Below are positions 52,611-64,000 of a DNA stretch of 64,000 nt, piece after piece; the stretch's first letter is position 1; the number at the start of each line of letters is the position of its first letter. A program made the translations under genes and the position numbers. The notes under the pieces are model-generated. The model was not told where the DNA came from, searched no databases, and saw only the letters and a program-made list of their open reading frames with translations. The stretch comes from Morella rubra (Eukaryota > Streptophyta > Magnoliopsida > Fagales > Myricaceae): contig RXIC02000013.1 of NCBI GenBank assembly GCA_003952965.2, forward strand, positions 310,001 through 374,000. Reading direction: 5' to 3'.

Positions 52611-53863
52611 TGAAAGTTTGTCTGCGGAAAATTAACTTACCAATTCTCTTTTTAGATTCCGAGAATTTTTCGATAATCTTCAGGTTCTTGTCGAACTCAC
52701 AATCCTGAGATTCCACAATAGCAGCCCAAGTGTTCTGCCTCCTTCCTCTCCACGCTCACAACTATCTTAGGGTTTTCTCTGAGTCCTGATGGCCAACTCT
52801 CAACTAACAATTAGTCATTAAGCTATCTCATAGCTATCCTTATATATGAAAACCCTAGCTGTGATATGCGTGGATCGTTAGGGATCTCAAATCTCGGCCG
52901 TAGGATCACATGGAAAAACTTTTTTCCATTAACTCCCTTATATTCTTTTATTCGAATTTTGGGCTTCTACTAATTGTAATCATGTCCATCAACATATTAC
53001 AATTCACCCCGAGAATTTGAGATTGATTTGTGAAATCCCTTTTGCTAACAATATTAACTTATTTATCCTTCCACCATTCTATATTCCACATGAGCCAATA
53101 GGATCAGAATAATATCACCGATTAAATCCCTAGCTCATATAATTCTTAATTCCAATCTGTAATTTGTTGAACTCCCAAATTGTTTCCAAAACAATTTATT
53201 AATTACACTGGCCAGTGATTTTCCAGAGTTCAACCCTATACAGATTTAATGAATATACTATCTCGTTAAGAGACTGGTGGATTCCTTATTGAGCATTTAT
53301 ACAAAACTATTTACTATATACAAGACCCAACTTTGTCTGGAATATTTGACCTATAAGATCATCACCAAATGACTCAGTCAAAGCACAAGTATACAACAAA
53401 CAATTCCATATAAACCTCTCAGGTCTAAGGATACTATAAGTCGATTGTGTGAATATCATTCTCACCATCGGTGATCACTTCTAGAAGATATTCATATTTG
53501 ATCTCGTTCAATGCATGTACTCTTACAGTGCATCCACTCGTTTGCTTAAGGTCACCACCTCAATGACAGAGTCCATCATCCTATTTAATAGAGGCACAAC
53601 GAGTGTAGACCTATATACATAAACATGTACCTTGGTCTAGAACAAACGTCAAGTAAACAAGGAACCGAAAAGTCATACTCTCCGCCTTTGATTCATTAAT
53701 CATTGGCATGACTTCTCTACAATGTCACTTAACAATAAAACTGTGTGACATCTTATGCACAACACAATACCCATAAATAAATAAACATATGTGATAAAAC
53801 AAAAGAAATAATTATCTTATAATCATCTTAAATAAAACTGGTTTTTAGGGCATACTTCTAACA
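52611..53863 (-). repeat. 3' LTR of the nested copia element
   Basis: Begins TGAAAGTTTGTCTG and ends ACTTCTAACA on the plus strand. It pairs with 58680-59932. Confidence 0.93.
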
Positions 53864-56800
53864 ATCTCCCACTTGCACTTAAAACCAGTTATACATATAC
53901 TTGACTCCCATTGACTCTAAATGTTTCTCAAACACCTTTTGCATCAATGTCTTTGTGAACGGGTCTGCAATGTTCTCAGCTGACGCTATCTTGTTCATAA
54001 CCACATCACCCCGGTTCACTATGTCACGTATAAGATGAAACCTTCTTTCTATGTATTTGCGAATCCTCACCTCCAAACACCAACATGTAGTGTTTGGTTC
54101 CTTTTTAAATACTTGAGGATATGCTTAACTGCTGTCTAGTGTTCAGGACCTGGATTTGATCGATATCTACTCACAACACTAACAACATGACTAATATCTG
54201 GCCTTGTACAAAGCATTGCATACATGAGGCTCCCTACAGCCAAAGCATAAGGACATGACCTCATCTTATCTCTCTCTTCTTGTGTCTCGGGAGACATCCT
54301 TTTGGAGAGATGAATATTATGCCTAAAAGGTAAGAACCCTTTCTTGGCATCCTGCATACTAAACCTTGCCAGTATGTTGTCAATATAGTGGACTTGTGAA
54401 AGTCCCAAAAGCCTCTTTTCTCGGTCTCTAAACAATTTGATTCCAAGAATATAGGACGCTTTCCCGAGGTCTTTTTATTGAAAAATGGTTCGCCAACCAT
54501 GTTTTCACGGATGACATCGCACCGATGTCATTCCCTATAAGTAGAATATCATCAACATACAAAATCAAAACTATCACTGAACTCCCACTAATCTCCTTGT
54601 ATATACAAGGCTCATCCATGTTTTACGAAAAACCAAACTCTTTGATCTTTTCATCAAAACGCATGTTCCAACAACGCGATGCATGGACTTATTCAGTTTG
54701 CACACTTTTGCCTCATTATCTGGAGATTGGAAACCCTCAGGTTGTTCCATATAAATCTCCTCGTGGATGTACCCATTCAAAAATGCGGTTTTAACATCCA
54801 TCTGTCATATCTCATAATCATAATGAGCTGCAATAGACAACAGAATTCTGATGGACTTCATCATAGCCACTGGTGAAAAAGTTTCCTCATAGTCAATACC
54901 ATGTTTTTTAGTATAACCCTTCGCTACCAGTCTGGCTTTAAAGGTCTCTACCTATCCAGTGGGTCCTCTTCTTTCTTTTTGAACACCCATTTACAACCTA
55001 TAGGCTTGATGCCTTTTGGTTGATCAACAAATGTCCAACCTCATTGGAGTACATGGAGTCCATCTCAGACTCCATTGCCACTTTCCAGTGTGCTGCATCC
55101 TTGTCACATATAGCCTCTTGGTAATTGTATGGATCATCATCCAATCCCTCCGATTCCATTTGATAAATCTCATTTAGCAATGATAATCTCACTAGAGGTC
55201 TAATTACCCTTGTACTACGTTGAGGCTCCTGAGTTCTGAACTTTTCAGACTCATTAGTAGGTTTAGTAATATTCCTTTCATTGATCTCATCTGCCTGAGT
55301 TACTGGCTCAGCAGACTGTTCTCCAAGAACAATCTTGCTTCTACCTGTACTAAGGCAATACTCTTCTTCAAGAAAAGTTGCGTTCCTGCTGATAATTACC
55401 TTTTTATCACATGGATCATAAAATGATATCCAGTGGCCATTTTTGGGTAACCCACACTTTATAGTCCTTGATTCCAGCTTTCCCACATTAAACACTTTAA
55501 CGTGAGCTGGACATCCACATACTCTCAAATGATTAAGACTAGGTCTTTTACCAGTCCATAATTCATAAGGAGTTTTTGGAACTGACTTAGTGGGTATCAT
55601 GTTTAAGATATAAACAGCTGCCTCCAAGGCGTAACCCTAAAAATATATAGGTAATTCAGATATGCTCATCATTGATCGAACCATATCCAATAAGGTTCGA
55701 TTTCTTCTTTCTGCAACACCATTGTGTTGTGGTGTAGCAGGGGAGTCATCTGAGATATGATGCCTTTATCTCGTAGATATGTCTGAAATTCACCAGAGAT
55801 GTATTCACCTCCTCTGTCAGACTTGAGTATCTTGATACTCCTTTCCAATTGGTTTTCTACTTCCATCTGAAATTCTTTGAACTTTTCAAAGGTTTCAGAT
55901 TTTTGTTTCATCAGGTATAGATAACCATACCTGGAATAATCATTGTAAAAGTAATGAAGTAGGAAAAACCTCCTTTGGCTATGTGGTTAAATGGACCACA
56001 TACATCAGTGTGTACCAACTCCAATAGACCAGTAGCTCTTATCATTTTTCCTTAAAAGGGTTCTTGGTCATTTTACCTTCCAAGCAAGGTTCACATATAG
56101 GGTAGGGTTCGACCTTCAAAAGATCTAATGGCCCATCCCTCACTAATCTGTTGATCCTATCCAGATTAGCATGACCAAGTCTCAGATGCCACAAATAAGT
56201 GGGATTCACATCCCTCTTCCTTTTCAGAGTTGTAACACTGGTATCAGCATCTTTCTCAATATTATTCACAGAGTCTACCATAATATCCAAAATATATAAA
56301 CCATCAATCATGGTACCAGAAGCTACAAACTGATTTTAAATTTGATAACAAGTTTAGAACCAAAAAATAGTGAATATCCTGATAAACAAAGTTTTGAAAC
56401 TGAGATCAAATTTCTACGAACTTCTGGCACATAAAGACAGTCATCCAAAATCAAAGTTTTATTTCTTTGTAGACTCAAGTGAAAAATACCAATGGATGTT
56501 GCTGCAACATTTGCAGTCGTTCCCATTCTTAACACAATTTCCCCTTTATTCAATCTCCGGGTTTCTTTAAACCCTTGCAACGTATTGCAAATGTGAGAGG
56601 TAGCGCCTGAATCGACGCACCAAGAATTTAATGGACAATCCATCAAATTCGCTTCTATGATTAGCATATCTTTAGAAGGAATCATATTTCGATCAACAAC
56701 ATTTTGGCCCAGTCCTAAAATATCATATGAAGGATAAAGATATGACATATTGAATCTACAAAAACAAAGAAAGAATAATCACATGTATTTATATTCCACT

Positions 56801-57359
56801 AGCATCGGGTTTTTGAATAACTAATGGTACCTCCCACTACGACATTGCAATCAAGAAAAATCTAGAATATAACAATTATATTCTGTGTCACTAGTGGGTA
56901 TCAAGAACTCTTACCTCATATGCACATGATACTATTTTAGTAACCATGGGCACATCTTGTAAAAGCGAATAATAATTATCCATTACGAATTCATCTCATG
57001 TCACATACTCATAGCATGTAATTATTCGTAATTCTTGATATTCCTTTTGGCCATCAAACAAACACGATATTCACTATTTTAGCGTACGTGTTTATTTGAT
57101 TAAGGGCAACCATCGTCTAATTTAAATGTAATTTTGAAATGGGTCAGTACCGCTATTTTAGTCAACACCCCCACTCCTCATACATCCTCATTTATCTTCC
57201 AAAGAAATAAACGAGACAAACTATAAAATTAAGAAATTGGAATCCCCTATTTTAGTTTCATCCAATCCTCAATAAAATAGAATTCTCATTTACCAACAAT
57301 GGGGCCATGGGATTAGTTTCCTCTAAACAATCCCATTTAACCCTTACATTTATTTTTTT

Positions 57360-57485
57360 TTTTGAAAAAGTCAACAGTCAAATGGGTCAACCGGTCAAAC
57401 CGAGTTGGTCAACGGTCAACATTTGACTGATCGATCCAGGTCCAACTCGTTCGGTAATGGGTCATGATCCGGGTCAAACCTGGAC
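57360..57485. repeat. Cluster of GTCAA words in the copia leader
   Basis: Within about 120 bp, GTCAAC, GGTCAA and TTGAC-type words recur at least seven times. On the other strand they contain the TTGAC core bound by WRKY factors. It is a non-coding leader region of the fossil, and regulatory activity is only a possibility. Confidence 0.5.
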
Positions 57486-58679
57486 CGTATCCATTTGCCC
57501 ATAGGTTGGGTTCCCACTTGGGTTGCCTATGGATCCAATCTATGGGGTGGCCCAATAGGGCCCAACCCGTGTGGCAAGGCCTCTCTCCTTTTTTTTTTTT
57601 AATTCGAACTGGGCTGAAACTTGGGCCGGCCCATACCCTTTAAAAATAATTCGGGCCGGTCCAATTCCTTTTTAAAATAAATATGGGCTTCTCCATTAAA
57701 TAAAAAATTTTCAACCCAAACATTTAATTTTTAAAACAGCCCAACACTTTAAAAAATTAAGCCCTCAAAGGATGAAACCCAGCTATTGGGCCGGGTAGGG
57801 CAAAAATGCCCTACCTGTTTGGCCCAAACGGGTGACCCAGGGCATCTTATGCCCTGGGCGCTGTTTGGCATCTAGGCTGAACGTGGGAGGCCTAGGCCGT
57901 TGGCAGCCACTGTGCTGCCATTCGATGCACTGGTAGCCGCCGGTGGCCACATACACACCCATGTAATACACGGGTGTGTTGCCCTTTTTGGCTTTCCAGC
58001 GGCTTCCAAGGCCGCCGGAAGTCACTCAGACTTAGGCAAGGCTGTGCCGGTCATACCAGGCGCAGCTCTTGCCATGAGCTTCGGCAAGTGGTGCAGCAGC
58101 CTCCACCGTGCTGCCGCCCACTTTTTTGGTGAGAGAAACACTTTCTCTCTCTCCGTTCAATTAAGATTTCATGAACAATTTCATAAACAATTGAATCACA
58201 CTCCAATATGTCAATCCAATTCATATAGATACAATCAAAGTTAAAAAACAGAGATATAGATCACAGTGATCGGATTTAATCAAAATTGCAAAAATGATTG
58301 TTTCGAATTTCCAAAACCAAGAACAAAATATAACGATTTTCCATCCAATTCATTTGTACAGTTTATAATTTGAATCATATTCTAATAGAAAACAAAACTG
58401 GAAAGTCATAGCAATTTGCTAAAAAATATATAGAAATCATGAATCATATTCATTAAAAGGAAAAACCAAAAACTCACAGCATCCGAATCTTTTGTAAAAG
58501 AATTCTCTCCGGATTTGAAAATATTTTTCACACGATTTCGCAAACCATGAAGGACAAAATGATTTATTTGAAAACTATTTTCAAAACAAATCACATAATT
58601 CGATTGTCATGAATCTTGTTAACAAACTGCGATACAATCTCAAGAGAATGAGGTTCAACTAACCTGGCTCTGATACCAC

Positions 58680-59932
58680 TGAAAGTTTGTCTGCTGAAAA
58701 TTAACTTATCAATTCTCTTTTTAGATCCGAGAATTCTTCGATAATCTTCAGGTTCTTGTCGAACTCACAATCTTGAGATTCCACAATAGCAGCTCAAGTG
58801 TTTTGCCTCCTTCCTTTCCGCACTCACAACTATCTTAGGGTTTTCTGAGTCTTGATGGCCAACTCTCAGGCTAACAATTAGTCCGTTAAAATGAATTAGG
58901 GTAGACTATCTCATAGCTATCCTTATATATGAAAACCCTAGCTGTGATATGATGGGATGGGAAATCTCATCTCGGCCGTAGGATCACATGGAAAAACTCT
59001 TTTTCATTAACTCCCTTATATTCTTTTATTCCGAATTTTGGCTTCTACTAATTGTAATCAAGTCCATCAACATATTACAATTCACCCCGAATTTTGAGAT
59101 TGATTTGTGAAATCCTTTTTGCCAATAATTATTAATATATTTATCCACAATTCTATATTCCACATGAGCCAATAGGATAATATCATTAAATATCACCGAT
59201 TAATCCCTAGCTCATATAATGCTTAATTGCAATCTGTAATTTGTTAAACTCCCAAATTGTTTCCAAAAAATTTATTAATTACACTGACCAGTGATTTTCC
59301 AGAGTTCAACCCTATACAGATTTAATGAATATACTATCTCGTTAAGAGACTGGTGGATTCCTTATTGAGCATTTATACAAAACTATTTACTATATACAAC
59401 ACCCAACTTTGTCTGGAATAGTTGACCTATAAAGATCATCATCAAATGACTCGGTCAGAGCACAAGTATACAACAAACAATTCCAGATAAATCTCTCAGG
59501 TCCAAGGATACTATAAGTCGATTGTGTCGAACATCATTTCACCATCGGTGATCACTTCTAGAAGATATTCATATTAGATCTCGTTCAATGCATGTACTCT
59601 TACAGTGCATCCACTCGTTTGCTTAAAGTCACCATCTCAATGACAGAGTCCATCATCCATATTTAATAGAGGCACAATGAGTGTAGACTTATATACATAA
59701 TGTACTTGGTCTAAACAAAATCAAGTAAATAAGGAACTGAAAAATCATACTCGCATTTGATTCATTAATCATTGGCATGACTTTTACAATGTCACTTAAC
59801 AATAAAAACTGTGTGACATCTTTATGTCACAACACAATATCCATAAATAAATAACATATGATAAATACAAAAGAAATAATTATCTTATAATCATCCTTAA
59901 ATAAAACTGGTTTTTAGGACATACTTCTAACA
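58680..59932 (-). repeat. 5' LTR of the nested copia element
   Basis: The same borders as its partner. The primer binding site lies directly inside its left edge. Confidence 0.93.
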
Positions 59933-60353
59933 GCTTTACGATCCAATCCAAAGCTCCAGCGATTCAGAACAGCAACTCAGATGTGTTGCCTCCTAAGGGA
60001 TTTATGTCACTCTCTCTTTTTAGGATTTCTCTAATAGGTTCTGATGGCCAACCCCTTGAATATAACATTTATATTTATAGGCCTTGGGAAACCCTAGAGA
60101 GAGCATGAGACATAAGATCCTTAGGAATCTCAAATTCCAACCGTAGGAATAACTGAAGAACTCTTCTTATAATAAAATTAGGGCTTCTACTAATTACAAT
60201 TAAGTCCATCAACATATTGTAATTGACCCTTGCAATTTGAGATTATTACAAATATGCCCTTTACATGCAATTAATTCCTTCCACCAAACTATATTCATAT
60301 GAGATATTAGACTGGATTAATTATTTGGTTATCGAGGGCATATAATTTTAACA

Positions 60354-60720
60354 AACATCTCTTCACGGGAATGAAAGACAATGACAACCCACATGGTCTC
60401 CTTTATTTCTCACTTGCCCCTCTCATTGGAAGCAATCCTATATTACTACATAGTTTACATCGTAGAGGTATGGGCTTTCCCTTTCAGCCTATTGCCTCAC
60501 TCCCCCCAGTGACCCAGTCCCTCTCAGCTCCTCCGACGCCGACAATTCTCAGCTCCCTTCCTCCACCGGTAACCAGCCAAGATTCTTCAGGGCAGAAACC
60601 ATCGACCACTCTACACTCCAGCCTCTCTTTCTATCTCTCGGGTTCTCTTTCTCTCAACCGCCCACCGCCCACCAGCCACCAGGTCAGACTAGCCTATCTC
60701 TTTCTCTCAACTAACTATGG
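60354..60720. repeat. Repeated segment, copy B, right half
   Basis: Paralog of 49581-49985: ATGAAAGACAATGACAA, then a CT-rich 5' UTR-like stretch. It lies about 1.1 kb upstream of the secreted-peptide ATG on the same strand and might be part of that gene's promoter or a 5' UTR exon. Confidence 0.7.
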
Positions 60721-61647
60721 TTTGAATTGATTTGTTAGGGCTTGAATTGAATTGTGAATTTGTTAGGGTTCCAAAACCAAAAGATCACTTTACTGCATTA
60801 TGTTCATCATATCCTTGACACTTGATTTTCATTTAGAACAATAGGTTGTTCTCTGAGACATTTTGCAAGTGGTTTTGATTTAATTTTCTATACCATTCAT
60901 AGTAATTCTTTTCAAGATGTGCATGAGAACATGAATAGAAGACATAATAGATAGTACCTTTGTGTTTCCAATATGACTTGTTCATTTGCTTAGACATTTC
61001 TTTAATTTTCGATATTTTAACTCTTAAAACATTTTTTAGTCCTTAATTGTTTTCTGATATATATATCTATTTGTTGTTTCAGGATCCGAAGTTGTTCTCT
61101 TCATTCATCCTTGGGATGCTTTTGAGGTAAAATTTTCCATTTCGGTATTAAAACTTCAAATACCTATCTTCTTATAATTTGATTTTCATATTGAGAGTTT
61201 GCACTATGATTGTCTTATTTCTACTGGAAGCTCCTACCATGAATCACTAAAAGCCCAGAAAGTAATTTGATTCCAATAGCTTGCATTGGTGGTAAATGTC
61301 TTCTTATGTACACTTTATTTTTAATTTAAATTTCAGCTTTTACTTCTCCTAGTTTGTAAGCTGAAGTATGGCTCTTGTTTGTCAATAACAGTTCTAGTGT
61401 TGTATAAGCACCAATCAATTAGTGGGCAGATAGATTTATAGGGATCATTATCTCCTCAATCTTAATATGTGCAGGATTCTTTAGTTGGTACAATTATCTG
61501 AACACAACCTGATGTTGCCTTTCTTTAGTTGGTGCCAATAGTTGCTTGATGCCAACAAATTTTGGGTTTGTACAGGCCCATGTTTTCGTTTCAACTTGTT
61601 TGATATAGATATCTGATACAGACTTGTAGAATCCAATTATCACCTCT
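60721..61647. other. Upstream region of the secreted-peptide gene
   Basis: No separate gene confirmed. An exon-like piece bounded by splice-like signals (TTTCAG at about 61077-61082, then GATCCGAAGTTG to TTTTGAG and GTAAAA at about 61126) could be a 5' UTR exon, but I cannot assign it. Confidence 0.35.
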
Positions 61648-61814
61648 CAATCTCAGCAAATAGTATGGTATATGTATTTTAATTTTTTTTTAATGCTTTT
61701 TGTCCTTAATTTTCAATATTTTAACTCTAAAACACTTTTTACATTATGCAGGAAATTTTTTTTTCCACCTTAGGAGTTTACCTCCCTTCAAATTGAGTCG
61801 TGGTTCCGCCACTG
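61648..61814 (+). mobile_element. hAT right-end fragment abutting an ATG
   Basis: 167 bp match the right end of the hAT at 4270-5131 in the same orientation: AATCTCAGCAAATAGTA, GTCCTTAATTTT, CCTCCCTTCAAATTGA and the terminal TTCCGCCACTG. The left part and left terminus were not found, so it is a truncated copy. Its last base (61814) is directly followed by the ATG of the secreted-peptide gene. Confidence 0.75.
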
Positions 61815-63431
61815 ATGAAGGTTGTTGTGTTAAGGGTCTTGTTCTTGGTGGCTGGGACAGCTTTCTTGTTCCTCTGCATAACTGGTACATACTCTCCCTT
61901 GTGTTAATCTAGTTTCCTGCAGATTTTCTGTCCTTGTTTGTTGAAGGAATGTTGTTTGGAATACGCGTATAAAGAGGGAAACTTTGATGTCCTTTTATAA
62001 TTTTGGTTGATTGTATTGCTTGCTCTTTGTTGCTGTTGTTCTTTCCCACTATTTAATGCAATGCAGTTGGTTCCTCGTGAATCATCTCATTTGAGGTGTA
62101 CGATCATAAGAAAAAAAAAATTAAGGCTTTGCAAATAGTAGTTTCCATAGCTTGATTTGGGCAGCTTGTAGTGCTTATCTTTGATTACCGATTGACAAAT
62201 TCGTTTCTTAGTTGGTTAAAAGTACCCCAGACGTGTTCGTCTTCTCTCCATCTTACACTTACAGGCTAGCGATTGGTGCATCTCACTCCATCTTTCGGGA
62301 CTCCTATTTCATCCACCATGGTTGCATGTCCAATTCTGCATGTGGAGAATCTATTTAGTCTTTTGCCTCTTGAACTCGTTGAAGGATTTTCATCATTCAT
62401 ACTAGCCAGAATGACGGATCGATGGAGGATTGTCACCATGGTTTCTTTCATAGATCGATGGCGGGGAGGCATGATATCTTTTGATTCTATCATCAGTCAT
62501 TGATTATATTTGATCCCATCATCATTCATTGATTATATTTGATCTAGGACCATGATAACCTGTTGGCCTCACCCTACATTTGAGAACCGTGGTTAACCGG
62601 CCAGTATTAGCGTGTGGATGCAATCATCATTGCATCTGTCGGCCATTTGTGTCTTTAACAGATTACAATCATCATTGCATCCATTTTGGTGATGATATAA
62701 ACATGCCAACGAGCTATAGAATATGTACTTGTGGTTTTGGTTAAGCACGAACAGGATTGGCAGGTTGAGAGATGATCCCTCCTCTCTCTTTTTCTGTGTG
62801 TGTGGAGAAAATGTGAAATCCTTATTGTTGAAAAGGTTATAAAATGAAGCATTGCATCTGATGTGCGTCATCTAATCATATATATGTTTTCCTCTTCAAC
62901 TTTTTAACACATTGCACAAGTCAAAACTTCTCCAGCTACCAAAATAATCTTTTGATGTTATTCGAGCTACGGTCTTCACCCACCATGGTGATGGTATGAC
63001 AAGGACCACAGCAAACAGGAGACTGAAGGTACATTAATTCACTCTAACTTATGGGTGTTGGGGCTCATAAATCCTTTCAGCTGATCCAGCTACTTGTCTC
63101 AGCTGCTTAAGCTGTCAAAAGAAGCCACCACTCGAGAACAATTTCGCTACACTTAATTAACATTTGCCACAGATTGTATTTTTTGTGTTTTGCATTGAAT
63201 ATTGGGGTCTGTTACTCTTCAATAATGCAGGAAAATGGATACAGTCAGGGGGCTGACAAGAAGAGTCACGTAGGCAATGTAAATCTGGATGATTACCAGC
63301 CCAACGATCCAGTTCCAAGTTCAAAAGCTTCCATAAGACCCGGACCTATCCAGCACGGGACTCCTCTCATGCCATATATTCCAAGATCACCTTCGCCTCC
63401 CAATCACCCCGAAGATGGAGGTTCTACTTAG
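61815..63431 (+). CDS. Predicted small secreted peptide precursor (3 exons, 110 aa)
   Basis: Exons 61815-61884, 62967-63028 and 63231-63431 join in frame at GT-AG sites (333 nt). The N-terminus MKVVVLRVLFLVAGTAFLFL is a clear signal peptide (about 1-23). A basic, Thr/Arg-rich stretch follows (TTANRRLK), then KSHVGNVNLDDYQPNDPVPS, SKASIRPGPIQHGTPLMPYI and a Pro-rich tail ending DGGST. The acidic LDDY context fits plant tyrosylprotein sulfotransferase sites, and the Pro-rich C-terminus fits hydroxyproline-bearing peptide hormones such as PSY, RGF or CIF families. It matches none of their core motifs that I know. There are no Cys residues in the mature part. The exon model is my inference; exon 2's acceptor (TTCGAG) is weak. 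Function unknown. Confidence 0.65.
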
Positions 63432-63456
63432 CCTACTCAATAGCCTACCTGTCTGC

Positions 63457-63462
63457 AATAAA
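63457..63462 (+). terminator. Poly(A) signal AATAAA of the secreted-peptide gene
   Basis: A canonical AATAAA lies 26 bp after the TAG stop, in a suitable place for 3' end formation. Confidence 0.5.
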
Positions 63463-64000
63463 TTAACTAGATTGTAAATTGTATTATGATTATGCGTCCA
63501 ACTTTTATCTTTGTGGTGTACTAGTTTCATCGTGATTATTAATGTAGCTGTCTTTTCTCATTGTTCCCACATCTGCTCGGCAGATTCTTGTGTGCGATAA
63601 TCCATCTTTTGAAATTAATTTCTTATCAAACCTGATTTTGATCCCGTGATTGCAACTGTATCAAATTATCAATTGGTTTGTGTTTCTCTGTTATTTCTGT
63701 TGTTTTTACTTCGCAAAACCAAATTGTGCTTTCCCAGTTTTATCAGTTTTTTTTTTGTATTTTTTGTTTGGGATTCAACCCCCCCCCCCCCCCCCCCAAC
63801 CAAAAAAAAAAAAAAGTCTTCAGATTTTGAGAAAAAAATAATGGCTTAACCATGCAGTTGGAGCATAGAGTGTGATAGAAGTTAATGGAGAGTTGGTATG
63901 CAATCTGGAAAGAGAAGAAATGCAGTCTAGTGGACAAACAGGGGAAAGTGAGTTCGTAGCTTTAACTCTTCTCACCTTTTTCAAGTTTGTAGCTAGCTGG
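63463..64000. other. Intergenic DNA with poly-C/poly-A tract
   Basis: No gene seen. A run of about 19 C is followed after CCAACC-like bases by about 13 A (63779-63815), a low-complexity tract prone to length error. Confidence 0.5.

Larger units (their letters stand above)
52611..59932 (-). mobile_element. Ty1/copia retrotransposon with two 1253-bp LTRs, broken
   Basis: A fossil on the minus strand, nested in the outer LTR. LTRs lie at 52611-53863 and 58680-59932. Next to the right (5') LTR is a primer site complementary to initiator Met tRNA, TGGTATCAGAGC (within 58664-58678). Next to the left LTR is a purine tract AAGTGGGAGA. Pol parts are in copia order: protease WCVDSGATSHICN near 56600, integrase HLRLGHANLDRINRL near 56190, reverse transcriptase with the VDDILL motif near 54550, and RNase H to about 53880 (HLIRDIVNRGDV, ADPFTKTL). 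A GC-rich leader lies at 57350-58130 and no gag domain was recognised. It is broken, with several breaks. LTR similarity is high but with visible substitutions and indels, so age is moderate. Confidence 0.93.
52480..60353 (-). mobile_element. Outer solo LTR, split by a nested copia element
   Basis: A fossil LTR on the minus strand, of the same family as the 483-bp solo LTR at 16878-17360. Its two parts are 52480-52610 and 59933-60353. The left edge TGATAGTTTATGCGG and right edge TATAATTTTAACA are the inverted ends of the other copy. The paralogous repeat at 49.58 kb is unoccupied (CCTGAGCATCTCTTCACGG), and both flanks of this LTR (CCTGGATAT and AACATCTCTTCACGG) match it. Insertion order is clear: repeat first, this LTR second, the inner copia element third. 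Confidence 0.85.

Noticed and set aside
57783-58244. GC-rich open frames on both strands in the nested copia element
   Set aside because: They lie in the element's leader between primer site and protease and are rich in Gly/Pro/Arg. They match no gag or host family I know, so they are more likely non-coding leader with incidental open frames.

Overview
The window is nuclear DNA from a flowering plant. The evidence is GT-AG introns, AT-rich intergenic DNA, plant-type gene families (SCPL20-type serine carboxypeptidase, class III acyl-CoA-binding protein, CK2 alpha) and a dense load of plant transposons (Ty1/copia, Mutator-like, hAT, LINE, SINE). The species cannot be named from sequence alone. 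No rRNA, tRNA or CRISPR array was found.

Layout. 1-8.4 kb: intergenic DNA with a rearranged LINE and two non-autonomous hAT elements, each with a perfect 8-bp target duplication (4270-5131; 6161-7858). 8.4-15.4 kb: an intact 14-exon serine carboxypeptidase gene (496 aa, full catalytic triad). 15.4-29 kb: repeats, including a 483-bp solo LTR, a possible long LTR remnant and an old Ty1/copia internal region. 29.0-32.3 kb: a Mutator-like element with ~0.8 kb terminal inverted repeats and an imperfect 9-bp target duplication. It carries an exon fragment of a HIPL (glucose/sorbosone dehydrogenase family) gene, so it is a Pack-MULE. 32.6-33.9 kb: a solo copia LTR. 35.5-38.4 kb: an ACBP3-like gene on the minus strand, complete over five exons except for one in-frame TGA at codon 118. 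38.8-39.1 kb: the first two exons of a small zf-met2/At2g23090-type gene, divergent from ACBP3. 41.7-45.1 kb: a decayed CK2 alpha pseudogene on the minus strand, with a 5'-truncated LINE in an intron. 46.5-48.5 kb: LINE pieces arranged as inverted repeats around a second, nearly co-centred hairpin. 49-52.5 kb: a repeated segment with a second Mutator-like element (perfect 9-bp target duplication), a tRNA-derived SINE and a glutamine-rich exon-like ORF. 52.5-60.4 kb: a Ty1/copia element with 1253-bp LTRs nested inside an older solo LTR; a paralogous empty site for the outer LTR survives near 49.58 kb. 61.8-63.4 kb: a three-exon gene for a 110-aa predicted secreted peptide precursor.

The intact host genes are unrelated in function: vacuolar or secreted peptidase/acyltransferase-fold enzyme, acyl-CoA/lipid binding, and a candidate secreted signal. 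The main story is transposon activity that captured, split and flanked host exons. The most novel-looking item is the small secreted peptide gene at 61815-63431. It has a signal sequence, an acidic LDDY motif of the kind tyrosine sulfotransferase uses, and a Pro-rich C-terminus, and its ATG abuts the end of a hAT fragment.
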